Assembly (NCBI GenBank): GCA_016188005.1
Contig: JACPIQ010000068.1
Span: 1 to 64,000 of the forward strand
Source of the DNA: Candidatus Rokuibacteriota bacterium
GTDB lineage: Bacteria > Methylomirabilota > Methylomirabilia > Rokubacteriales > CSP1-6
Reading direction: 5' to 3'
Length of the DNA: 64,000 bases
Part shown: positions 52,220 to 59,167 of the stretch, piece after piece
Numbering within the stretch: position 1 is the stretch's first letter
How the letters are laid out: the number at the start of each line of letters is the position of its first letter
The notes under the pieces: model-generated
Databases searched by the model: none
Told to the model about the DNA's origin: nothing
The model's input: only the letters and a program-made list of their open reading frames with translations
Translations under genes and position numbers: made by a program

Positions 52220-52822
52220 ATGCCCGTGCACATCGTGGAATACGCCGACTATCTCTGACCGTGGTGCTACCCGGCGGCGGTTCGCCTCCGGCGGCTCCAG
52301 GACGAGATGGGCGACGACCTCGTCATCCAGTGGAAGGCCTTCCCGCTCCGCCCCGCGCCGGACCCGAGCGTCACCTTCAAGGGCACGTACCGCGAGGAGG
52401 GGTGGCGGCGCTGCGACGCGATGGCGCAGGGAGACGGCATCCGGTTCACGCCATGGCCGCGCGACGAGTACCCCCACTGGTCGCTCCCGGCCCTCGAGGC
52501 CGCCAAGTGCGTCCTCCTCCAGGGACGCGAGGCGTTCGAGCGCCTACACCTGCTCTTGTACGAGGCCTTCTTCACCCGCAGCGTGAACATCGCCGACCCG
52601 GAGGAGCTGACCGGCGTGATCCGCGAATCGGGCGCCGACATGCCGCGCTTCCTCGCCGACTTCGGGGGCGGCGCGGGGCGCCAGGCGGTCCTGGCCGACT
52701 ACCAGGATGGGCTCACGCGCGACCGGGTGCGCGCCATCCCCACCATCGTCGTGGAGGGCGGCCAGCGGCTCACCGGCCTCGCGGACCTCGCCACGTACAG
52801 GAAGGCGATCGAGTCCGCGTAG
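52220..52822 (+). CDS. DsbA/FrnE-family thiol oxidoreductase, candidate selenoprotein (UPWC active site, in-frame UGA)
   Basis: Read through one UGA, this is a 200-aa DsbA-fold protein of the FrnE/2-hydroxychromene-2-carboxylate isomerase-like group. ATG 52220 (GAGGAGG upstream) gives MPVHIVEYADYL, UGA at 52256-52258 (codon 13), then PWCYPAAVRLRRLQDEMG. In relatives the motif reads D-x-x-CPWC-Y, so the UGA replaces the first, nucleophilic cysteine while the second (Cys16) stays. The rest is an intact domain, with the cis-Pro turn VRAIPTIVVEGG near residue 174, so it is not a decayed gene. A suitable stem-loop follows the UGA. Conventional annotation would start it at 52307 and lose the active site. 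It probably works as a thiol-disulfide exchange enzyme; no signal peptide is seen, so it is cytoplasmic. Confidence 0.85.
52256..52291 (+). promoter_or_regulatory. Candidate bacterial SECIS element
   Basis: Starting 13 nt after the UGA, CCGG (52271-52274) pairs with CCGG (52288-52291), a C-U mismatch follows, and GGCG (52276-52279) pairs with CGCC (52283-52286) around the apical triloop GUU (52280-52282). A short stem with an apical loop that has G among its first two bases, placed about 16 to 37 nt after UGA, is what bacterial SelB-dependent SECIS elements require; here the loop is at +22 to +24. GC-rich coding DNA makes hairpins common, so it is supportive rather than decisive. Confidence 0.65.
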
Positions 52823-55123
52823 GTGACTGGCCTCCCTCGCCTCCGCTACGACAGTCCGCTCCTCTTCGGCCGGGACCCCGCCGAGGGGCTGCTGGCCTTC
52901 GCGCCGCTGGAGGGCTCCGTGCGGGGCTGGGCGCGGCAGGAGGGGCGCGTCGTCGCCAGCGAGTTCCCCTTCCAGCCCTTCCTGCTGCTCACCGAGGGAG
53001 CGCTGCTCCGCGGGTTCAAGGGTGACGCGGAGCTGTCCCCCCTCGAGGGAGAGCGCGGCTATCGCTGCCTCGCCCGCCTGCCCACGTGGGCTCAGGCCGA
53101 GAAGGCCCGCGAGCATTGCCGGAAGGTCACCGGCCGCCCTCCCGGCGCGCCGGACGCCCCGTACCGCTTCCTCGGGGAGGCCACGCATCAGTTCCTCCTC
53201 TGGACGGGGAAGACCTCGTTCCGCGGGATGGTGTTCGGTGACCTTCGTCGCATGGCCCTCGACCTCGAGGTCCTCACCGGCCCCGGCTTCGAGTTCCCCA
53301 ACGCACTCCGCGAATCCGACCGGATCATCGCCATCGCCCTGGCCGACTCGTCGGGGTGGAGCACCGTCCTGTCCGGCGCGGCACAGTCCGAGGCCGAGCT
53401 GATCGAGGACTGCTCGCGCCTCATCCGCGAGCGCGATCCCGACGTGCTGGAGGGGCACAACATCTTCCGCTTCGATCTCGAGTACATCGAGGCCCGCGCC
53501 CGGCGCCACGGCGTCGCGCTGGCTTGGGGCCGCGACGGCTCGGCGCTCGCCGGTCACCCTTCGCGCATGCAGGTGGCCGAGCGGACGATCTCCTACCGCC
53601 GCTACCGCGTGGCGGGGCGCCACATCGTGGACACGTGGATCCTGGCCCAGCTCCACGACGTAGCGGCGCGCGACCTTCCCTCCTACGGCCTGAAGGACGT
53701 GGCGCGCCACTTCGGCGTGGCCGCTCCCCACCGCACCTACTTGCCGCCGGAGGACATCCCACGCATCTTCCGGGAGGAGCCGGCACGGCTCATGGCCTAC
53801 GCGCGCGACGACGTGCTGGAGACCGTGGCGCTGTCGGCGATCCTGTCGCCACCCTACTTCGTCCAGGCCCAGGCGCTGCCCCTCGACTACGAATCGGTGG
53901 TCCTCAGGGGCAATGCCACGAAGATCGATGCGCTCCTGCTGCGGGAGTATCTCCACCAGCGGCGGGCCGTGCCCCAGCCGTGCCCCGGCCGGGCCGTCGC
54001 GGGCGGCTTCACCGCGCTCTTTCAGCAGGGGGTCGCGCGGGACGTCGTGCACGTGGACGTGACATCGCTCTACCCCTCGCTCATGCTCGCAGAGGGCCTG
54101 GCTCCCGCCTCCGACGCGCTCCGCGTCTTCTCGATCCTGCTGCGTGACCTGCGCGACTTCCGTGTGGCGGCCAAGCGCCTCGCCAACGAGGCGCCTGCCG
54201 CGGCCGAGCGGCTCTTGCTGACCGCGCTCCAGCAGACCTTCAAGATCCTCATCAACTCGTTCTACGGCTACCTGGGTGCCGGCTTCGCGCACTGGAACGA
54301 CTACGACGTCGCCAACCGCGTGACCGCCGAGGGGCGCCGGCTGGTGACGGCGCTGCTCGACCGCCTCCGCGAGCTGGGGGCGACGCCCATCGAGGTGGAC
54401 ACCGACGGCATCTACTTCACTCTCCCCCCCGCGTCGCGCCCCGCCGCCGGGGACGGGGACAGCGCCGTCGCCCTCCTCGCGGCGCTCGCCGGGGTTCTGC
54501 CCGAGGGAATTCAGCTGGAGCTGGCCGGCCGCTACCCGGCCATGCTGAGCTACAAGATGAAGAACTATGTGCTCCTGGACGCGGACGGCAAGCTCCTCGT
54601 CAAGGGATCGAGCCTGCGCTCCCGCGGCCTCGAGCTCTTCCAGCGCCGGTGGATGGAGGAAATGTTCCGGCTGCTCCTCACCGGGCGTCGCGACGAGATC
54701 CCGGCGCTCCTGCGCCGCTGGGAGGAGGACTTCACCCACCGGCGCCTGACGGTGCAGCAGTTCATGAAGACGGAGACGCTGCAGGAGTCCCCGGCGAACT
54801 ACCAGGAAAAGGTCGCGGCGGGGACGCGGAACCCAAGCGCGCTCTACCAGCTGGCGCTCCGGTCCTCGCGGGCATACCAGGCTGGCGATCAGCTCTCCTA
54901 CTACGTGACCGGCACCGGGCCGCGGGTGAAGGTCAACGAGGCCGCCAAGCTGGCCTCGTCCTGGGACCCGGCCGCCCCCGACGAGAACACGGCCTACTAC
55001 CTCGCCAAGCTCCGCGACCTCCACGAGAAGTTCCGCCCCCTCATCGAGCAGGACGGCCTGCGGCCGGTGGAGGAGGACGTGGCGGCCGCTCCGACCCAGG
55101 AGTCCCTCGATCTCGACGCCTGA
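52823..55123 (+). CDS. Family B DNA polymerase (Pol II-like)
   Basis: This 766-aa DNA polymerase with 3'-5' exonuclease starts at GTG 52823, directly after the stop of the candidate selenoprotein gene. Exonuclease motifs are ExoI ALDLEVL (about residue 141), ExoII EGHNIFRFDLEYI and ExoIII YARDDVLET. Polymerase motifs are A DVTSLYPSLM, B KILINSFYGYLG and C VDTDGIYF, with KMKNYVLL as the KxY-type element. All catalytic carboxylates are present. Bacterial family B enzymes usually act in translesion or repair synthesis. Its length is close to E. coli Pol II (783 aa), but the N-terminal domain differs. Confidence 0.92.
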   Translation: MTGLPRLRYDSPLLFGRDPAEGLLAFAPLEGSVRGWARQEGRVVASEFPFQPFLLLTEGALLRGFKGDAELSPLEGERGYRCLARLPTWAQAEKAREHCRKVTGRPPGAPDAPYRFLGEATHQFLLWTGKTSFRGMVFGDLRRMALDLEVLTGPGFEFPNALRESDRIIAIALADSSGWSTVLSGAAQSEAELIEDCSRLIRERDPDVLEGHNIFRFDLEYIEARARRHGVALAWGRDGSALAGHPSRMQVAERTISYRRYRVAGRHIVDTWILAQLHDVAARDLPSYGLKDVARHFGVAAPHRTYLPPEDIPRIFREEPARLMAYARDDVLETVALSAILSPPYFVQAQALPLDYESVVLRGNATKIDALLLREYLHQRRAVPQPCPGRAVAGGFTALFQQGVARDVVHVDVTSLYPSLMLAEGLAPASDALRVFSILLRDLRDFRVAAKRLANEAPAAAERLLLTALQQTFKILINSFYGYLGAGFAHWNDYDVANRVTAEGRRLVTALLDRLRELGATPIEVDTDGIYFTLPPASRPAAGDGDSAVALLAALAGVLPEGIQLELAGRYPAMLSYKMKNYVLLDADGKLLVKGSSLRSRGLELFQRRWMEEMFRLLLTGRRDEIPALLRRWEEDFTHRRLTVQQFMKTETLQESPANYQEKVAAGTRNPSALYQLALRSSRAYQAGDQLSYYVTGTGPRVKVNEAAKLASSWDPAAPDENTAYYLAKLRDLHEKFRPLIEQDGLRPVEEDVAAAPTQESLDLDA

Positions 55124-55252
55124 GCCCGGAAGGGCGCCGGCCCGCGCCTCCCGTTGCGAGCGAGAGGCGACAGGCCAGCCGCGCCCCCGGGAAAAAGGAA
55201 GACCCCGGAGGCCTGGCCCCGGGGTCCTGTGTCTCGCCCGGCCTGTCAGCGG

Positions 55253-55582
55253 CTAGCGCCGCCACCCGCCTCCGCCCGCGCCGCCCCCCGGCCGCGGTCC
55301 GCGGTCCGACCGAGGTCCACCCGCTCCGCGCTGCGGCTGCGGGCGCGCCTCGTCCACGACCAGGTTGCGATCTCTGAAGAGACGCCCGTTCAGCATCTCG
55401 ATGGCCTTCGACGCCTCTTCCTTGGTGGACATCTCCACGAAGCCGAATCCCCGGGGCCGCCCGGTGAACTGATCGGTGACGATCCGCACCGACTCCACCG
55501 TGCCGGCCTGCTGGAACAGCTCCCGCAGATCTTCCTCCGTGGCCTGGAAGGAGAGGTTGCCGACGAACAGCTTTGCAGGCAT
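55253..55582 (-). CDS. RRM-type RNA-binding protein
   Basis: This 109-aa protein has one RNA recognition motif: RNP2 KLFVGNLSF at the N-terminus and RNP1 RGFGFVEM, then LNGRLFRDRNLVVDEARP. The tail (about 80 to 109) is glycine/arginine-rich (RGAGGPRSDRGPRPGGG) and probably disordered. Such small RRM proteins in bacteria are often cold-inducible RNA chaperones. ATG 55582 has AGGAGGG upstream. It has its own promoter at 55716-55744, leaving a leader of about 130 nt, which is long enough for regulation. Confidence 0.93.
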   Translation of the reverse strand: MPAKLFVGNLSFQATEEDLRELFQQAGTVESVRIVTDQFTGRPRGFGFVEMSTKEEASKAIEMLNGRLFRDRNLVVDEARPQPQRGAGGPRSDRGPRPGGGAGGGGWRR

Positions 55583-55715
55583 CACGACCCTCCTGCCGCG
55601 ATCAGGACCGAGTCAACGACCTCTCCCCGGCTCGCCTGCGGCGTGTAGGGCATCGCGCCCCGAAAGACCCCGCGCTGCGGCGAACGCGCAACGCCCGCCC
55701 GCCGCGCACTAGGTA

Positions 55716-55744
55716 ACGGTACTGAGCGTGCCGGACACTGTCAA
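55716..55744 (-). promoter_or_regulatory. sigma70-type promoter of the RRM gene
   Basis: On the minus strand a perfect -35 TTGACA (55744-55739) is followed after 17 nt by TACCGT (55721-55716) as -10 (3 of 6). The region upstream is unusually AT-rich for this genome and holds the inverted repeat GGAATGTTCC near 55757, a possible regulator site. Confidence 0.6.
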
Positions 55745-55802
55745 GCGAAGTTTCTCGGAATGTTCCTTCTTTCACGATGTTACGACACGGGGGCGGGCCG
55801 GC

Positions 55803-56597
55803 TCAGAGGTACACGCCGCGCGTGATCCCCCCGTCAACCGTGATGGCGATGCCGGTCAGGAACGAGGCGCGCGCCGAGGCGAGGAAGCACACCAGGTCGG
55901 CCACCTCCTCGGGCAGCGCGATCCGCCCCAGCGGGAGGTCCGCCGCGCGCTCCCTCTCGAAGGCCGCGACGTCCTTGCCCGCGGCCTGCGCCTGCTGGCG
56001 CGTGAGCGCATCCCAGCGCTCCGTCTTCACCGGTCCCGGCGAGACGGCCGTGACGAGGATGTTCGACTTGGCACCGAGGTCGGCCAGCGCCTTGGTGAAG
56101 TTGATCAGCGCCGCATTGGCCGTGCCCCCCATCATGTAGGTGGCCGACGGATTCCGCGCCGCCGCCCCGACCACGTTCACGATGCGGCCGCCCCCCTGCC
56201 GCTGCATCTGGGGAAGGATCTCGCGCGCCATGCGGATGTAGCCGAGGAGCTTGAGCCGCCAGCCGTTGAGCCACTCCTCGTCGGGCGTCGCCAGGAAGTC
56301 ACCTGCCCTGATGGCGCCCGCGTTGTTCACGAGGATGTCCAGGCGGCCCAGCCGGCTCACCGCCTCGGCGGCCGCGCGCTGGACGCCCTCACGCTCCCCG
56401 AGATCGGCCGCGATCGTCTCCACGCGCCGGCCCGTCGCGGCCTCGATCTCGCTCGCCGCGCGCGCCAGCGTTCCGGCGTCCCGGGCGCAGATCATCACCC
56501 GGGCGCCCTCGCTGGCCAGCGCTCGCGCCACCGCGCGCCCGATGCCCTTGCTGCCTCCTGTGACCAGCGCCGTCCTGTCCCCGAGCCCGAGATCCAT
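55803..56597 (-). CDS. SDR-family oxidoreductase
   Basis: This 264-aa short-chain dehydrogenase has the TGGSKGIGRAVA cofactor motif, NNAG in ILVNNAGAIRAGDF, catalytic Ser region VNVVGAAARNPSATYMMGG, and AVSPGPVKTERW. The usual YxxxK is replaced around TYMMGGTANAA, where Tyr is kept but the Lys is not obvious, so catalysis may be altered. It resembles the SDR at 50162 in length and in its GLGDRTALVTGG start. The substrate is unknown. Confidence 0.87.
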   Translation of the reverse strand: MDLGLGDRTALVTGGSKGIGRAVARALASEGARVMICARDAGTLARAASEIEAATGRRVETIAADLGEREGVQRAAAEAVSRLGRLDILVNNAGAIRAGDFLATPDEEWLNGWRLKLLGYIRMAREILPQMQRQGGGRIVNVVGAAARNPSATYMMGGTANAALINFTKALADLGAKSNILVTAVSPGPVKTERWDALTRQQAQAAGKDVAAFERERAADLPLGRIALPEEVADLVCFLASARASFLTGIAITVDGGITRGVYL

Positions 56598-56639
56598 GGC
56601 TGCTCGTTCCCCCCTTGGCGCCCGTCGACGCCTCTCGTC

Positions 56640-57326
56640 TCAGTCTCGCCGCGGGAAACAGGGCACGGCGGCCCAGTCGAAGGCCCCGGCATCCCGCGCT
56701 CCCAGGACCACCGCCTCCTCCCAGCACCGCCGAACGCCCTGGCCGAAGCTCTCCAGATCCATCCCGTCGAGCCTCCGGCCCAGGAGCCGCGCGCAGCCGT
56801 CGTGGAGGAGGAGTCGGGCGCCATCCAGGTTGCCGTTGGCCAGATGCTGGAATCCCACCGCCACCTGGATCAGCCCCTGGAGCACCTCGCGCTCATCGCC
56901 CTCGGACCGCATCCAGTACGGCTCCAGCTGCTCGTGCATCTCGAAGTAGAGACCGGCGTCGAAAAGGCATGCGGCCGTGTGGAGCGCCCGCCGGAGCGGC
57001 GGGTCCCTCGGCTCCAGCGGCCGCCCGCGCACCAGCCGCCAGCCTCGCCGTGCCCGCTCGCAGAAGTCCGCCTGATGGGCGCGGAGCCCGCTCTTCACGG
57101 CCAGCCCGTCGCGGTGGCGCTCGAAGAGATCGGCGGGGAAGGAGTCCGGGACACGGCCGGCCACCTCCAGCGCCCGCGGATCGTCGCACACCGCGGTGAG
57201 GGCCTCGAGGCCCCGGCGCGCGTCCTCGTCGTGAAAGGCCCCCAGGATGAGCTCCGTGAGGCGGTTCCGGAGCGGCAACGGCAGCGTCACATGACGCCCG
57301 AGAGCGGGGACAGGGCCCGGGAACAT
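56640..57326 (-). CDS. DUF309 domain protein
   Basis: This 228-aa protein has a C-terminal DUF309 domain marked by LFDAGLYFEMHEQLEPYWMR and EREVLQGLIQVAVGFQHLANGN (an HExxE-like helix pair). The N-terminal half is of unknown kind. I start at ATG 57326; the frame remains open to 57578 but lies within the RDD gene there. DUF309 proteins have no established function; some are encoded near tRNA or cofactor genes. Confidence 0.78.
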   Translation of the reverse strand: MFPGPVPALGRHVTLPLPLRNRLTELILGAFHDEDARRGLEALTAVCDDPRALEVAGRVPDSFPADLFERHRDGLAVKSGLRAHQADFCERARRGWRLVRGRPLEPRDPPLRRALHTAACLFDAGLYFEMHEQLEPYWMRSEGDEREVLQGLIQVAVGFQHLANGNLDGARLLLHDGCARLLGRRLDGMDLESFGQGVRRCWEEAVVLGARDAGAFDWAAVPCFPRRD

Positions 57327-57423
57327 GGCGAGCGGAGGGGATGGGCCCTCCGGAGCCGGCGATGCGGGAGGCGGCAGATGGGGCAACGGCCGCGAGCCAT
57401 CGGCGCGCAGTATAGCATGCGGG

Positions 57424-57906
57424 TCAGAGGCGCTCGACGCGCGTGCCCGCCAGCAGATCGTGGAGCGCGCGCCTGTCCCGTCGCAGCGCGGCCAGCACAT
57501 GTCCACCGCCGAACGCGAGCAACGACAACGCCCACCCGAGCGCCCGGCCGACCGCCATCCCGAGCGTGAGCGGACCACCTTCGGCCGCGACGACCCTGAT
57601 GCCGAGGATCATCTTGCCCATGGTCTGGCCGAAGAGCCAGTGAAAGAGCACCGAGTAGACCAGCGGGAAGAGCCAGCGGAAGGCACCCCCCGCTGCCTGG
57701 AACACGCGCGAGCCCTGCAGCGCCGCCCCCCAGAGCCAGCCGCCCAGCACGCCCACCGTCACCTGCGCCGCCACGATGAAGGCCCAGTCGAGCACCACCG
57801 CCGCAGCCCGAGCCCAGAACCCGGCCGGCCGTGCCGCCACGCCCGGCGGCGAGGGCTCGGCGGTCTCCGCCTCGGGGACAGCGCAACCCGGGCCGGGCTC
57901 CAGCAT
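57424..57906 (-). CDS. RDD-family membrane protein
   Basis: This 160-aa protein has about three hydrophobic helices and the RDD hallmarks: a first Arg in GFWARAAAVVLDWAFIVAA, the second helix ending LFHWLFGQTMGKMILGIRVV, and the last segment RRDRRALHDLLAGTRV. RDD proteins are small transporters or membrane factors of varied role. ATG 57906 was chosen; earlier in-frame starts would overlap the divergent moeA gene. Only 34 nt separate the two starts. Confidence 0.85.
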   Translation of the reverse strand: MLEPGPGCAVPEAETAEPSPPGVAARPAGFWARAAAVVLDWAFIVAAQVTVGVLGGWLWGAALQGSRVFQAAGGAFRWLFPLVYSVLFHWLFGQTMGKMILGIRVVAAEGGPLTLGMAVGRALGWALSLLAFGGGHVLAALRRDRRALHDLLAGTRVERL

Positions 57907-57928
57907 CGCGCGCGCATGGTAGCACAGG

Positions 57929-57934
57929 TATAAT
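57929..57934 (+). promoter_or_regulatory. Consensus -10 box 6 nt before moeA: leaderless transcript
   Basis: A perfect TATAAT lies at 57929-57934 and the moeA ATG begins at 57941, exactly where transcription should start. No Shine-Dalgarno fits between them, so moeA mRNA is probably leaderless. No good -35 box is seen. Confidence 0.45.
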
Positions 57935-57940
57935 TCCGCC

Positions 57941-59143
57941 ATGATCTCAGTGCAGGAGGGCCAGGCGCGGATCCTCGCGCAAGTCACCTCCGTCGCGCCG
58001 CCCCAGGTCGTCCCGCTCCCCGAAGCGCTCGGCCGCGTGCTCGGCGAAGCCCTGCGGGCGGCCATCGACGTCCCCCCGGACGACAACTCCGCCGTGGACG
58101 GCTACGCCGTCGCCCACGCGGAGGTCGCCGCGGGGGGCCACCGCAGCCTGCGGGTCGTGGCCGATCTCCCCGCCGGCGCCATGTTCGACGGCCGCCTCGC
58201 CGCCGGGGAGACCATCCGCATCATGACGGGAGCGCCCATGCCCGCCGGCGCCGACACCGTGTACCCCCAGGAGGTGGCCGAGCGCGAGGGAAGGCGGATC
58301 CGTGTGGGAGCCATCGTGCGCGGCGCCAACGTCCGCTATCGCGGCGAGGACGTGCGGGCGGGCGGAGTCGTCCTCGAGGCCGGCACGGTGCTCCGTCCCC
58401 AGGAGCTGGGCGTGGCAGCCTCTCTCGGCCTGCCACAGCTCAGCGTGCGCCAACGCCCGCGCGTGGCCATCGTCTCCACCGGCGACGAGGTGGCCGAGCC
58501 GGGCGGAGCGCGCAAGCCGGGACAGATCTACGACTCCAACCGCTTCTCGATCCGCGGCCTCGTCGAGCAGGCCGGGGGCCGGGTCATCGACCACGGCGTC
58601 GTCCCCGACCTCTTCGACGAGCTTCGGGCGAGGCTCCTGAGGGCCGCGGGCGACGCCGACATCGTGCTCACCTCCGGCGGGGTCTCGGTGGGGGACTACG
58701 ACCTCGTCAAGGCCGTGCTCCGGGAGTCCGGCGGCATAGACTTCTGGCAGGTGGCCATGCAGCCCGGCCGCCCGCTGGCCGTAGGGCGCATCGGCCCGGC
58801 GCACTTCTTCGGGCTGCCGGGCAATCCCGTCGCCTCCATGCTGACGTTCTGCCTGTTCGTGCGCCCGGCGCTCTGGAAGCTGGCGGGCCGGCGCGACCTC
58901 TTCCCTCCCCGCTTCCATGCCGTGGCGGTGGAGCCCTTGAGCAAGAAGCCCGGGCGGCGCGAGTTCAAGCGCGGCGTCCTCGCTTACACCGGCGAGCGGT
59001 GGGAGGCGCGGAGCACGGGGCCGCAGGGCTCCGGGATCCTCACCTCCATGGCCCGGGCCAACTGCTTCATCGTCATCGAGGAGGAGCGGGGGGACGTGGC
59101 GCCCGGAGAGCGCGTCGTCGTCGAGCCCTTTCCCCCCGCCTGA
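57941..59143 (+). CDS. moeA: Molybdopterin molybdotransferase MoeA
   Basis: This 400-aa enzyme inserts molybdate into adenylated molybdopterin. The N-terminal substrate domain has PPDDNSAVDGYAVAHAE, then IRIMTGAPMPAGADTVYPQE; the MoCF domain has RVAIVSTGDEVAEPG, YDSNRFSIRGLVEQ, VLTSGGVSVGDYDLVKAVL and FGLPGNPVASMLTFCLFVRPAL. The C-terminal beta domain is present. It supplies cofactor to the cox-type enzyme encoded about 40 kb away, among others. It is the first gene of a plus-strand set with tldD, tldE and transketolase. Confidence 0.96.
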   Translation: MISVQEGQARILAQVTSVAPPQVVPLPEALGRVLGEALRAAIDVPPDDNSAVDGYAVAHAEVAAGGHRSLRVVADLPAGAMFDGRLAAGETIRIMTGAPMPAGADTVYPQEVAEREGRRIRVGAIVRGANVRYRGEDVRAGGVVLEAGTVLRPQELGVAASLGLPQLSVRQRPRVAIVSTGDEVAEPGGARKPGQIYDSNRFSIRGLVEQAGGRVIDHGVVPDLFDELRARLLRAAGDADIVLTSGGVSVGDYDLVKAVLRESGGIDFWQVAMQPGRPLAVGRIGPAHFFGLPGNPVASMLTFCLFVRPALWKLAGRRDLFPPRFHAVAVEPLSKKPGRREFKRGVLAYTGERWEARSTGPQGSGILTSMARANCFIVIEEERGDVAPGERVVVEPFPPA

Positions 59144-59167
59144 GCGCGCGCGCTCCTGCGCTATCCC

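Noticed and set aside
52307-52822. Shorter DsbA-like gene starting at ATG 52307
   Set aside because: This start has no ribosome site at proper spacing and drops the whole thioredoxin-fold active site; the upstream start with read-through of UGA explains the sequence better.
52544-55024. An 826-codon open frame antisense to the DNA polymerase
   Set aside because: The polymerase carries all catalytic motifs; the antisense frame has none.
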